Positions 26,017 through 35,074 of a stretch of 64,000 bases of DNA are shown here, piece after piece; positions within the stretch are counted from its first letter, which is position 1; the number at the start of each line of letters is the position of its first letter. Source of the DNA: Marinobacter sp. JH2 (GTDB taxonomy: Bacteria > Pseudomonadota > Gammaproteobacteria > Pseudomonadales > Oleiphilaceae); the NCBI RefSeq assembly GCF_004353225.1, contig NZ_CP037934.1, positions 496,001-560,000 of the forward strand. Direction: 5' to 3'. The notes beneath the pieces were generated by a model. It saw only the letters and a program-made list of their open reading frames with translations, made no database searches and was not told the origin of the DNA. The position numbers and the translations under genes were made by a program.

Positions 26017-29000
26017 CCGACACAGTGGGTTTTGTGGATGAGTCCCGGGATCGCTCGGTTTTGAGAAAGGCGGAATATAACGACACTGATCCGAAGGATT
26101 TGGTGTTGACGGTCCCCAAGCGAGATGGCGGCAAGATTGCAATTCCTCTCCTGGAAAATGCGCGTTCTAATATTGAGCGCGAGGATTATCAGGAAAATAC
26201 CCTGCTCAGGGTGAAACCATTGGCAGAAATTGCCAGTAACCTGCCTGTGAAATCTGGCGGCTTAACGATTAATCAAGGAAAGGGCGTAGCGCTGCTGCGG
26301 CCTGGGTATTTGTATATTTTTCGGAAAGATCGGCTTTGGCGGGAGTTGGAGATCAGTCAGAACTCTCAGTTTAGTGACGTTGATCTGCAGGCCGTGCGAC
26401 AGGATGTGGGTAAGCCGGACTCCAAATACCGAAGGTTACGTCCTTCCGCAGGTCAGTGGCTCGATGATGTGCTAATGCCGGTTTTTCTGCAGGGGCAGGC
26501 GGTGATGCACGATTTCCGCATGGCTTATAGTGAAATCCAGTGGGATTGGACTTACATCCAAAAACTTGAAGAGAATGACGCAGCCCGTAATTCGAGGACG
26601 TACGGAGTGGGTCACGCCTGGGCTGCCACATTGGTTGATTCCTTGAGTTTTGACACAGGATTTCCTGCATCACGTGTTGAAGATGTTGCGAAACTGAGGC
26701 GCAGGGACCTGGGCATTGAGCTGATGATAGAGGATCCCAGCGACTTCGCGCTTAGTTTTGAAAAGCCGGGTGAAGTCGAACTATGTAGCAAGCTTGCAAA
26801 GCTGTTAGAGAATAACGAGGAGCAGGCTAGGGAGTCGGCAAGCATTCTCGACCTATCCTGCCCCCCCGGAGCAGATCTTTTGCAGCCTCTGCGCTCCCAA
26901 AAGGGAGTAGTGTGCGTAGCTATCCCGGATCCTTTTTTCCTGTTCCGTCACGCCCTCGCCCAGTTGCACTTGGCCATGCATTATCTGGATGCCATAGATA
27001 TAGCTATCAAGGATAAACCCCTGGTCCATTCCGCCATGTTAATCCGTCAGGCAGTATTCGACTCGGCCCCGAATCGCCAGGGCGGAGACCTTGCGAACTA
27101 CCGGAAAGCCATCAACCGGGACCAGCTGGATGACATTCTGGAAACGGCCGAAAGGAATCACGCTATTCGGAACATGGAAGACCAGGCGCGCCAGTTAATG
27201 CAATTGATGAAGAGCACGTTATTCAACTCGGTTTTTGGAGATTATCTGCAAAGCCCGGATATAGCTGCTTGTGAAGCCTTTTTGCTGTGCGCGGACAACG
27301 TGAACGTACTTCAGCAAATTCCAGGGGTGCTTAAGGCGCAGGGGGTGGATGATGATCAGGGGATCCCCAACACTCTGGCAAATTGGTTATCGGACGAATC
27401 AATGTTGGCAAAGTGGTCGCCGGGAACCGCCGCTGAAGAAAAGGAGGAAGCCACGCACTCATCTCCCTACGAACAACTTCGGTCGCTTGCCAGCGACCAG
27501 ACGAAGATTAGCGATCAGCACCTTGGCCGCCTCAACCTTCAAGCCCTGGCCTACACTGAGAAACTTCTCCAGAGAGACGAGCAACCCAATGGAGAGCAAG
27601 TCGCAGGCGAGGTTAAGAATGTAGGGCGTGTTGGGGCGCTGGTAAGTGGGGTGTTGGGGGAGTGGAGTGCCTCACTACTGGCCGCCTGCAGAAGGCTAAT
27701 GGAAGATGGCAGCGTAGAGGCCGTCCAGGTTCAAAGAATCATGAAGGCCGCCTCTGCTAATGCCATCCTCTCCGATCCGGGTCTGGCAGGGGTAAACCTG
27801 ATGCGTCGGGGTGACGTAGACCCGACCAAGCATACCATTATTGGCGTGGAGGGCGACGGCATTCGCCGTGGCCTGACCGACTTCGACCGCCGTCGGGGTG
27901 GAGTGCTCACTCGCGCCGATGATTACCTCTATGCAGATCTTGTTGATCGGTCTGGACAAGTCCAGGGTTCCACCAGCCCTGTCCGTGCCTCGAATGAGCT
28001 GGATGAAGCTATCAAGAAAATTGCTGGAAATACTTGGGTCTACGTGGTGCCTGTCGGACACCCGGAAGCAGGGAAACTAAGCCTGTTGAAGGTGGACTTC
28101 GCCAAGCGTGTTGGGATTGTGGTGGATGGCCCGGCTGTGTCCAGTGGATTGGTGGCCTTGGCTGCGTTTAATTTGTTTTTGGAGGGGCGTGCGCTTATTA
28201 AACTAACAAGTTCTGATCAGTCAATCGCCTTGCCTGCTGCAAAGGTCTTTGGTGCGTTTGTCGATTTGCTGGCCGCCTCTATGAAATTAAACACTGTAAT
28301 CCATGAAATAGCCGGAATTGATCAGGCCAGCTCGTCAAAGTTGTATAGGGTTTCCAGTCGTCCACTCTTCGATATGAAGAGGGTGCCGCTCATTGGAAAA
28401 AGGCTTGCAAAAGTAGGGGCAAGCACCCTTGTCAGATCGGTTGGCCTTGCCAGTTTCGTAGCAGGTGGAGTGGCAGTTGGGTTGAGCTATTGGGATATGA
28501 GGATCAGCCTGTCTCGGGGAGATCTTGATGCTGCGACCGGGCACGGAATAGCGGTTGCCGGTGGTTTGGTCTTTCTCTCAGCACCACTGATGGCAGGGCT
28601 GCTGGCGATTCCGGGTTGGGGGTGGGCTGTTCTCGGAATGAGCGTGGCTTTGGGTGGGGCGTTGTATGCGGGAAGCGCGGCAGACGACCTTTTCGAAAGG
28701 GTGCTGAAACAGGGGCCATTGGGAACGCACCCGCAGGACTCCTTGGTGAACCTGGACGATTCGGCTTATTACGGACAATTGTTAACATTGCTTTCACCCG
28801 TCAATGTTTCCGTACAAAGATACGGGGATGTCGAGCCGGATCCGGCATTGACTAACCCGGACTATCTGCCACAGGCGGATGATTATGTCATCACTTTAGA
28901 AACGCCAGTGGTCAGTAGGTTAAAGTTGCTGCAGGAGTGTCGTCCAGACTTGCCAGCCCAGCCTTTCAAAATTGTGGTACAGGAGCTGGCATACATGAAA

Positions 29001-29384
29001 AGCCGAGCTGAAACCGCCAACGCCGCAGTTGGCCCAGTGGAGCAGGAAGTCATTTTGTCGACTACTCCCCTTACAAAAATTGTTGCGAGGCAGTCCCTGC
29101 CTTATCAATCCGCGGTTCGTTTTCTGGTGAAGCGGGAGTTCTCGAGCAGTAGCTATCAGAGCTTTGGATATCAAGAAGAGGTCAGCACTGCGATACGCGT
29201 TGGATTGCAGGCTTTGGTCGATACGGAGCTAAGCCCGGTAGTCTTTCCTACGCCTGTCATGGAGTATTACGAACCCTATGATGATTCCCGCCATGGCGGT
29301 GCACCGGAGAAACCTCGTAGTATTCTAAACCCGCATTCCGAACCATTCGTACCCTATTGGTACGTTAAGGAAGTTACTGTATGA
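26013..29384 (+). CDS. Candidate T6SS effector, VasX/MIX-like, membrane-active
   Basis: A 1123-residue protein starting in an ATGA overlap with vgrG and ending in an ATGA overlap with the next gene. Residues 92-103 (VALLRPGYLYIF) fit the central MIX effector pattern hhhhRxGWhYhh with Tyr for Trp, followed by LWRELEI. This also resembles the N-terminal region of VasX-type toxins. The middle is helical with no recognised enzyme motif. Hydrophobic segments lie near 700-722, 806-828 and 845-890 (VAGGLVFLSAPLMAGLLAIP), followed by about 230 soluble residues. This arrangement suggests a pore-forming toxin. Class is inferred from motif and context. Confidence 0.65.
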   Translation: MTDTVGFVDESRDRSVLRKAEYNDTDPKDLVLTVPKRDGGKIAIPLLENARSNIEREDYQENTLLRVKPLAEIASNLPVKSGGLTINQGKGVALLRPGYLYIFRKDRLWRELEISQNSQFSDVDLQAVRQDVGKPDSKYRRLRPSAGQWLDDVLMPVFLQGQAVMHDFRMAYSEIQWDWTYIQKLEENDAARNSRTYGVGHAWAATLVDSLSFDTGFPASRVEDVAKLRRRDLGIELMIEDPSDFALSFEKPGEVELCSKLAKLLENNEEQARESASILDLSCPPGADLLQPLRSQKGVVCVAIPDPFFLFRHALAQLHLAMHYLDAIDIAIKDKPLVHSAMLIRQAVFDSAPNRQGGDLANYRKAINRDQLDDILETAERNHAIRNMEDQARQLMQLMKSTLFNSVFGDYLQSPDIAACEAFLLCADNVNVLQQIPGVLKAQGVDDDQGIPNTLANWLSDESMLAKWSPGTAAEEKEEATHSSPYEQLRSLASDQTKISDQHLGRLNLQALAYTEKLLQRDEQPNGEQVAGEVKNVGRVGALVSGVLGEWSASLLAACRRLMEDGSVEAVQVQRIMKAASANAILSDPGLAGVNLMRRGDVDPTKHTIIGVEGDGIRRGLTDFDRRRGGVLTRADDYLYADLVDRSGQVQGSTSPVRASNELDEAIKKIAGNTWVYVVPVGHPEAGKLSLLKVDFAKRVGIVVDGPAVSSGLVALAAFNLFLEGRALIKLTSSDQSIALPAAKVFGAFVDLLAASMKLNTVIHEIAGIDQASSSKLYRVSSRPLFDMKRVPLIGKRLAKVGASTLVRSVGLASFVAGGVAVGLSYWDMRISLSRGDLDAATGHGIAVAGGLVFLSAPLMAGLLAIPGWGWAVLGMSVALGGALYAGSAADDLFERVLKQGPLGTHPQDSLVNLDDSAYYGQLLTLLSPVNVSVQRYGDVEPDPALTNPDYLPQADDYVITLETPVVSRLKLLQECRPDLPAQPFKIVVQELAYMKSRAETANAAVGPVEQEVILSTTPLTKIVARQSLPYQSAVRFLVKREFSSSSYQSFGYQEEVSTAIRVGLQALVDTELSPVVFPTPVMEYYEPYDDSRHGGAPEKPRSILNPHSEPFVPYWYVKEVTV

Positions 29385-30451
29385 CTACCACGAGGGAGAC
29401 CTCACATTATGCACCCACCGCCTATCGCTCGAGCGAGACGGCGGAGCTACCCGAAACCCGGACTAAACGGGAGCGAGTTGGGGAGGAGCTTCAGCCGTAT
29501 GGTGCCTACGCTAACGTTAACCCGTACTACCGAATCGTGGAGGATATTGAAACCGTCCAGGTCAGTGAACGCGAGGATCCGGAGTTTTATAAGAAAAACT
29601 GGTGGTGGGATCACCAGCGTTTGCGTTTTCTTAACGAGAAGATGGGCTTTAAGTTTCTGATATTGGTGCTCCCTTTTGCATGGATATTCACTCTTCTTAT
29701 CGGTGGCAGTTTCGGAATTGGGTATGTATTTGTAAACGAACTAAGGGGAAATTTGTCACCGGTTCTTTTTGTTATTTTATTGCTGGTTTCGTGGGCTGGA
29801 TGGTGGTTTTTCGCGCTTCGAGTTATCCCTCTTACCACCAACTGGCTTATGACGAACTTCATTGGAGCCCTCTTGAAGCCTTTCGAGAAAACCTTGGAAA
29901 AGAAGTTAGACGAAACGTTGGAAGATGGGTGTAGCGAGTTTAACCGGATCACCGGGCAGGTAAAGTTCGCCCTCGGCAAGGGGTGTTCTTTCGAGGCCCC
30001 GTTTGTGGAGTTCGATGCCTACGTGGAGCGCGTGGTGCAGCGGGGCGGTATCTTCTACCGGCTTATGTTCGTGCATCGCTACACCCAGAAGCAATTCAAC
30101 AAAACCTCTCTGAGCAACATTGAGGCAGAGAAAACTGAGGTGCTGGCCCTGTGGGATATGGTGCAACGCTACATGGACATCACCCAGCCCCTCCCAGATA
30201 TGCCCCGGTTGGAGCCGTTTCGCCACCTGGACCCAGTGACTGCCGAGTACGATCAGAGGTCTGGCCGAAACCCCCGCTATTGGCGAGACATCGATCTGGA
30301 GGACTGGCAGAAGGGAAAGGGTGCGGAGCTGTTGAGAAACCAGCGGCAGTATGATTGGGGCCGCAGGCAATGCCGACTCACTCCGCAATTGGGGAGTGTG
30401 GATATGCCGACCTATCGCCAAAGTCGACCTGAAACAGCGTGTGTCTTGTAA
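29381..30451 (+). CDS. Membrane protein, probable T6SS immunity protein (copy 1)
   Basis: A 356-residue protein coupled to the effector gene by an ATGA overlap. Two membrane segments close together (about 91-118 and 127-147), preceded by NWWWDHQRLRFLNEK and followed by a soluble domain of about 200 residues with DETLEDGCSEFNRITGQV, APFVEFDAYVERV and FVHRYTQKQF. It is clearly a paralogue of the gene at 30611. Position after a membrane-active effector candidate and an inner-membrane-type topology suggest immunity. An accessory role in effector delivery is the alternative, since immunity proteins are often smaller. Confidence 0.6.
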   Translation: MTTTRETSHYAPTAYRSSETAELPETRTKRERVGEELQPYGAYANVNPYYRIVEDIETVQVSEREDPEFYKKNWWWDHQRLRFLNEKMGFKFLILVLPFAWIFTLLIGGSFGIGYVFVNELRGNLSPVLFVILLLVSWAGWWFFALRVIPLTTNWLMTNFIGALLKPFEKTLEKKLDETLEDGCSEFNRITGQVKFALGKGCSFEAPFVEFDAYVERVVQRGGIFYRLMFVHRYTQKQFNKTSLSNIEAEKTEVLALWDMVQRYMDITQPLPDMPRLEPFRHLDPVTAEYDQRSGRNPRYWRDIDLEDWQKGKGAELLRNQRQYDWGRRQCRLTPQLGSVDMPTYRQSRPETACVL

Positions 30452-30459
30452 GGCAAATC

Positions 30460-30603
30460 TCTGGTTTGTTAGGGAAACTTTGGCTAAATCGGCAGGTGGA
30501 GTATCGTTGGAATAGACGCAAGTGCAGACTTACACCGCAGTTGGACAGGATCTTGATGGACGAATACCGGAAGCAGCGGCCCTCGGAAGCTCGGCCGGTT
30601 TGA
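30460..30603 (+). pseudogene. C-terminal remnant of a third immunity-like copy
   Basis: Between the two paralogues an in-frame stretch of about 47 codons, ending in TGA at 30601, reads WLNRQVEYRWNRRKCRLTPQ and then LMDEYRKQRP. It aligns with the last 45 residues of both neighbours, closest to the 30611 copy (WLKRQMEYPWDKRKCKLTPQ). There is no start codon or upstream body, so a third copy was lost by deletion, leaving its tail. Confidence 0.8.
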
Positions 30604-30610
30604 GGGACAC

Positions 30611-31693
30611 ATGCCAGAGTTATCGCAGATGTCTTTTTTTTCAGATACTGCCTTTCGGTCGTCTGAGATAAACCAGTTGGCGAAATCGCCAAAAGAGCGC
30701 ACTCGCCTTGGCGAGGAGCTTCAACCCGTTGGCAGCTATGCGGGCGTTATCCCCTATCACAGTACGATCGAGGATGTTGAAGTACTCCAAGACCACGAAA
30801 AGACAGATCCTGAGTTCGAGTCTGCAGATTGGTGGTGGGATCACCAGCGAATTCGGTTTTTGAACGGGAAACTAGGTCTGAAATTCTTGCTGTTAGTCCT
30901 ACCGATTGCTTGGGTGATGTTCCTATGGCTTAGCGGGCTGGGGGTTGTCACTTGGGGGATGACGGAAATTCTGGAGCAGCGTGGGTTGAGCGATGTAACT
31001 ATTTGGTTCGTCATTATTAGTGGCTTTCTTTTAGGGTTAGGCTGGCTTGGTTTTGCAATTTGGGTCACCCCAGTCACCACCAACTGGCTCATGAGCACCG
31101 GCGTGGGGTTCATTCTCAAACCCTTTGAGAAGAGCATTAACAAACAACTGGACGACACACTGGAAGATGGCTGCAGCGAGTTTAATCGTGTTACCGGGCA
31201 GGTTCGCATGGCTTTGGGCCGCAAGCGTTATTTCGAAGCCCCGTTTGTAGAATTCGATGCTTATGTGGATCGGGTGATTCAGCAGAGTGGTGTGTTTTAC
31301 CGTCTCATTTTCGTGCACCGCTACACCCAAAAATCGTTCCACAAAACCACTTTCAGTACCATTGAGTCCAGCAAATTGGAGGTCTTGGCGCTTTGGGATG
31401 TGCTTCAGACCTATATGGATGTTACCCAGCCCTTACCCGACGTACCAAGGTTGGAACCCTTCCGGCACCAGGATCCAGTCACTGCCGAGCATGACGAACG
31501 TACTGGTCGTAACCGTCGCTTCTGGCGCGATCTGGATCTGGAAGCTTGGAAGCAAGGGGACGGCCTAGAGTGGCTGAAGCGGCAGATGGAGTACCCTTGG
31601 GATAAGCGCAAGTGCAAACTCACGCCGCAGCTTGGCAAGATCTCAATGGACGAATACCGCAAGCAGCGGCCGGCAGGTGCATGGCCGATCTAG
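30611..31693 (+). CDS. Membrane protein, probable T6SS immunity protein (copy 2)
   Basis: A 360-residue paralogue of the gene at 29381. Shared blocks include WWWDHQR, DTLEDGCSEFNRVTGQV, APFVEFDAYVDRV, FVHRYTQK, EVLALWD, TQPLPDVPRLEPFRH and CKLTPQLG. The two membrane segments (about 91-115 and 131-152) are at the same positions but diverged in sequence. GAGGGA lies just upstream of the ATG. No second effector precedes it, so it may be an orphan immunity gene that protects against related toxins, as in other T6SS immunity arrays. Confidence 0.6.
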   Translation: MPELSQMSFFSDTAFRSSEINQLAKSPKERTRLGEELQPVGSYAGVIPYHSTIEDVEVLQDHEKTDPEFESADWWWDHQRIRFLNGKLGLKFLLLVLPIAWVMFLWLSGLGVVTWGMTEILEQRGLSDVTIWFVIISGFLLGLGWLGFAIWVTPVTTNWLMSTGVGFILKPFEKSINKQLDDTLEDGCSEFNRVTGQVRMALGRKRYFEAPFVEFDAYVDRVIQQSGVFYRLIFVHRYTQKSFHKTTFSTIESSKLEVLALWDVLQTYMDVTQPLPDVPRLEPFRHQDPVTAEHDERTGRNRRFWRDLDLEAWKQGDGLEWLKRQMEYPWDKRKCKLTPQLGKISMDEYRKQRPAGAWPI

Positions 31694-31707
31694 TATCGGC
31701 CAACCCC

Positions 31708-32148
31708 TCACCAACTCCCCACATTCTCCATACTCGCCCAAGGCTCCCGAGCCGGCAGCGCCTCGCCTTTCTGCAACAACTCAATAGAAATCCCGTCCGG
31801 CGTGCGAATAAACGCCATATAACCGTCTCTCGGAGGGCGGTTAATGGTAATGCCGTTGGCCTGCAGCTTCTCACACAGGGCATAGATGTCGTCCACCCGA
31901 AACGCGAGGTGCCCGAAGTTGCGGCCGCCGGTGTATTCTTCCGGGTCCCAGTTGTGGGTGAGTTCGATGGTTGGGGCTTTGTCTTCCCGTGCTCGCGCCT
32001 CGTCTTCAGGGGCTGCCAGGAATACCAGTGTAAAGCGGCCTTTCTCGCTGTCTTTTCGGCTGATTTCTTCCAAGCCGAGCAGGTCGCAGAAGAAGTGAAG
32101 GGTCTCGTCCAGGTTGCTGACCCGGATCATGGTGTGCAGGTATTTCAT
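31708..32148 (-). CDS. gloA: Lactoylglutathione lyase (glyoxalase I)
   Basis: A 146-residue vicinal-oxygen-chelate protein that isomerises the methylglyoxal-glutathione hemithioacetal to S-lactoylglutathione. Visible metal and active-site positions: H6 in YLHTMIRV, E in TIELTHNW, H in [10 protein letters not shown] and E in [17 protein letters not shown] and [10 protein letters not shown] are family signatures. The RBS is CAGGAG. It converges with the immunity gene and is 25 bp from the DUF1853 gene on the same strand. Confidence 0.92.
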   Translation of the reverse strand: MKYLHTMIRVSNLDETLHFFCDLLGLEEISRKDSEKGRFTLVFLAAPEDEARAREDKAPTIELTHNWDPEEYTGGRNFGHLAFRVDDIYALCEKLQANGITINRPPRDGYMAFIRTPDGISIELLQKGEALPAREPWASMENVGSW

Positions 32149-32173
32149 GATGATCTCCTGTGTTGATGTTGTG

Positions 32174-33082
32174 CTAGCAACGGCGTTGGGGCCAGCTGCT
32201 GGGAACTACAAACCAGCGATCTGTTTCTACCCAGCAAGATAGCTCGGTTTGCCAAGCCATTTCCGCAAACAGTGCCGGTATACTTTCTGCTTCAACCCAC
32301 TGGATGGTTGCCCGGGCTGCACTAGCATCTGGTTGGTCGTGCTGGTTCCAGGGGCCTATCCAATGGGGCTTGTTCAGACGAACCCAATGGCGGGTGTCTT
32401 CTGTATTGAGGTTCGCGGCATAGCGCCATTTCCCGGTTAGGTGGTCGTCGGGAACCGTATCCGGCAGTTCGGCGAATTCGTCGTCAGGGTAGAACAGATA
32501 CCCGGGCATGAATATCCGTGGTTTGACGGGGTCGTGAATGCCGAGTTCCGCTAGCACGTTTCGGGTTTCAGGCCGCTGGGTCATTTGGCTTTGGTGAGAT
32601 AGCATGTGGTTGGTTTTGAGATCCAGCCGGTCACGCGCGTTGGGCCCATACCATAAGGTTGGCCCATTGGCAGCGGGTACGCCCAGATAGTACTTGATGG
32701 CGATTTCATGGTGTTCCAAGTCGCCGGAAGCCGGGTTTCGTAGCAAGAAATCCAGCTCTCCCAGCGTTTGTTTCTCGGTTCGTATTTGTTGGTTTTTCAA
32801 CACAACTTCCCAGCCCATGAGGTCGCTTAGCATCACTTCGTAAAGCCTTTCAAAGTAGTGCCCGAGCCGTTTTTCGATAGGGGCCAGCAAACGAGCGGGT
32901 GCGCCCTTTGGGTGGCGGTCCCAGTGTATAAGCGTGGATAGATAATCCGAGGGAAGAAACTCGGAGGGCCGAAAGCTGATGGGAGATGCCACCAATTGAG
33001 GCGCTTCACACAGCCAAGCCAGATGACGTATTGCCGGAGTTTTGAAGCGATGCAGGGAAAGCTGTTCTGAAACTGTATTCAT
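32174..33082 (-). CDS. DUF1853 family protein
   Basis: A 302-residue protein I recognise as DUF1853: [16 protein letters not shown] near the start, [14 protein letters not shown], then [19 protein letters not shown] followed by AIKYYLG, a pattern reminiscent of PD-(D/E)xK nuclease folds (Glu-Leu-Asp and later Glu-x-Lys spacing: [11 protein letters not shown]). A nuclease-like fold is an inference; no function is established. It precedes gloA and may be cotranscribed with it. Confidence 0.8.
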   Translation of the reverse strand: MNTVSEQLSLHRFKTPAIRHLAWLCEAPQLVASPISFRPSEFLPSDYLSTLIHWDRHPKGAPARLLAPIEKRLGHYFERLYEVMLSDLMGWEVVLKNQQIRTEKQTLGELDFLLRNPASGDLEHHEIAIKYYLGVPAANGPTLWYGPNARDRLDLKTNHMLSHQSQMTQRPETRNVLAELGIHDPVKPRIFMPGYLFYPDDEFAELPDTVPDDHLTGKWRYAANLNTEDTRHWVRLNKPHWIGPWNQHDQPDASAARATIQWVEAESIPALFAEMAWQTELSCWVETDRWFVVPSSWPQRRC

Positions 33083-33256
33083 ACGGTCAGGATACCTGAA
33101 ACCTAAAGCGGGTGAGAGTTCGAAAATGGATCCTCAATGTCGATAGCTTTCAGAAGTTTAATTCAAGGACATAAGCGCCGTGTGACCTTTACCGCCATCG
33201 CACGGGGTGGAGTTTGTTAAAATTCGGGGCTGTTTTATCCCCGATGGAGAGCCTAA

Positions 33257-34666
33257 ATGGAAGATTGGCAAGGATGCTTAGAGCCTCAATGTCAGCAAGC
33301 ACTGCTGGTGGCCCGAGACAAGGTCGGGAAGCGCGGCGGATCGGTGATTACCGCGGAAGACTTTCTGTTGGCGATGCTGGATGAGGTTGAGGCGGTGGCT
33401 CCGTTTCTCAAGCGGCGGGGCGTGGATTTTGATGAGCTGACTCGGACGATTCAGGGCGAACAGCCGATTGTTGCGGAGGTTCACGGGGATGGCGATTTGT
33501 CGTCGCAGCTCATCTATTGGATCTCCGCCACCCGCGAAGTTATTGATAGCCCTTGGTTGAACTGGTCGCAGCTTTTACGTGGTCTGGTGAACTGCGCTGA
33601 GCGCCTGCAAGATAAAGCTTATGTTGCGGTGTTGGAATTGGTAAGTGTCTGGCCGGATGAAGGCGTAAGCGCGTACCGGGAACGAGATGCGAACGCGTTG
33701 GTGCATACTCCATTAACCATGGTGGAGCCGAGTTGGCTGACGCTGGCAGAAGACGTTGCCGTTTCTTTGGCGGCGAACAAAACCGGGCTCATGTGGGTTC
33801 AAGGTGAACGGGGCAGCGGCAAAACGGCGTGGCTTCAGTCACTTCTGGAAACTCCGGGGCTCTATTGGGTGCAGGTTGATTTGCGTCGGCAAGCAGAGGT
33901 TATGGCTTTGGAACAACCTGCCGTGCCCTCACAAAGCGAGGAGGTATGTAGTTGGCCGGTTTTGGTGCTGGATAACGTATCGCCGCTTGAATTGTTGGAG
34001 TTGATGGCGCAGCCAAACGGTGTCGCCCGAGAACTGGTGTCTAGCTGGTGTGGGCCCATTTTATTGCTCGCGCCCTGCGCGGGGAGCGACACAGGCGGTG
34101 AGCAGCGGCTAAACCGTTTGCTCGGAAGAGCACTGGAAGTCGTTCCATTGCCGTCTGTCAGCACCGCGCAACGACGTGCGATTCTCACGGCGCATCAACC
34201 GTTGATCGAGAAACGATTTGGCGTTGAAATCGCGCTTTCCGCCGTGGAATATGCGGCCACCCGCCAAAGCCGATGTGTGGCCTCACCAGGCGGTATGCTC
34301 GAATGGGTAGGAAGAGCGGCTGCTCGTCTGCAGATGTTTGCCAACCGCGGACCACTGGAATCCATTGCGCTCGAGGGTAGGCAGGAGATTGCCCGCAGGC
34401 AGTCGTTGATATCAGTAGCGCGGGGGGAGAGTTATAGCCATGAGGATCCGGAAGTGCAAGACCTGGAGCTTTCGAGGGCGGCCTCCGAAGTGCTGTGGCA
34501 CGAACGTCAGCGTTTCGGCACGTTGCGCCGGTTAACCGTGGACGATCTTCGGCAGGAATTAGAGCGATGGCTTGCAGCCGCGCCAGAGCCGGTTCACTAT
34601 GTGCGACAGTATGAGCAACAGCATGGAGATACCTTGGGTGCAGGATCTGGAAATATACATTCGTGA
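33257..34666 (+). CDS. Clp N-domain protein with a single AAA module
   Basis: 469 residues. Residues 5-75 resemble the Clp N-terminal repeat domain (CQQALLVARDKVGKRGGSVI, TAEDFLLAMLDE). One ATPase module follows: Walker A GERGSGKT at about 183-190 and a Walker B-like strand VLVLDNVSP at about 234, where the usual DE is DN. There is no second AAA module and no ClpP-binding tail, so it is about half the length of ClpA/ClpB/ClpV. The altered Walker B suggests impaired hydrolysis, possibly an adaptor or regulator. It lies 1.5 kb beyond the T6SS cassette; any link to ClpV-like function is speculative. Confidence 0.6.
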   Translation: MEDWQGCLEPQCQQALLVARDKVGKRGGSVITAEDFLLAMLDEVEAVAPFLKRRGVDFDELTRTIQGEQPIVAEVHGDGDLSSQLIYWISATREVIDSPWLNWSQLLRGLVNCAERLQDKAYVAVLELVSVWPDEGVSAYRERDANALVHTPLTMVEPSWLTLAEDVAVSLAANKTGLMWVQGERGSGKTAWLQSLLETPGLYWVQVDLRRQAEVMALEQPAVPSQSEEVCSWPVLVLDNVSPLELLELMAQPNGVARELVSSWCGPILLLAPCAGSDTGGEQRLNRLLGRALEVVPLPSVSTAQRRAILTAHQPLIEKRFGVEIALSAVEYAATRQSRCVASPGGMLEWVGRAAARLQMFANRGPLESIALEGRQEIARRQSLISVARGESYSHEDPEVQDLELSRAASEVLWHERQRFGTLRRLTVDDLRQELERWLAAAPEPVHYVRQYEQQHGDTLGAGSGNIHS

Positions 34667-35012
34667 CCTTGAGCCGGGTGCCGTATCCCGGTGGCTTGAA
34701 GGGCAACTTGATAATGTTCGGTTGGACGATGCAGATGTCGCCTCCGTTTCAAAAGGAACGGCCCTGTTCAACGGGATAACACTGCGCATTACGTTGTATC
34801 CGGGAGCATTTGGAAAACGGTTCACGTCGCTGGTGATCGAGGGCGACGAGCTGCCGTGGAATAACGATCTGGAGTGCGCTCGAAGTGCCTGGAGAATGAT
34901 GGAAGGCGAGATTCGCTGCAGTTTGGGCGAGTGGCAGGAAGGCGATTCAGTGGATGATGAAAAGTGGTGGCGATTAGATCATCGCGGGGAACAGCAGGTG
35001 GTATGGAATTAA
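34623..35012 (+). CDS. Unknown protein overlapping the Clp-like gene
   Basis: A 129-residue protein starting at ATG 34623, 44 bases inside the Clp-like gene, so the two are coupled. An ATG at 34611 is an alternative. It is acidic, with no membrane segment: IPWVQDLEIYIRDLEPGAVS, ITLRITLYPGAFGKRFTSLV, then DDEKWWRLDHRGEQQ. The pattern of alternating strands suggests a small alpha/beta domain. Function not recognised; coupling suggests it partners the Clp-like protein. Confidence 0.55.
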   Translation: MEIPWVQDLEIYIRDLEPGAVSRWLEGQLDNVRLDDADVASVSKGTALFNGITLRITLYPGAFGKRFTSLVIEGDELPWNNDLECARSAWRMMEGEIRCSLGEWQEGDSVDDEKWWRLDHRGEQQVVWN

Positions 35013-35027
35013 CCGCGCCCTGAACGT

Positions 35028-35057
35028 AAAAAGGCAGCCGATCAAGGCTGCCTTTTT
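35028..35057. terminator. Bidirectional terminator
   Basis: Perfect 12-bp stem AAAAAGGCAGCC / GGCTGCCTTTTT with a 6-base loop between converging genes; T runs on both strands. Confidence 0.9.
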
Positions 35058-35074
35058 GTTTTCGCAGGGAACGA

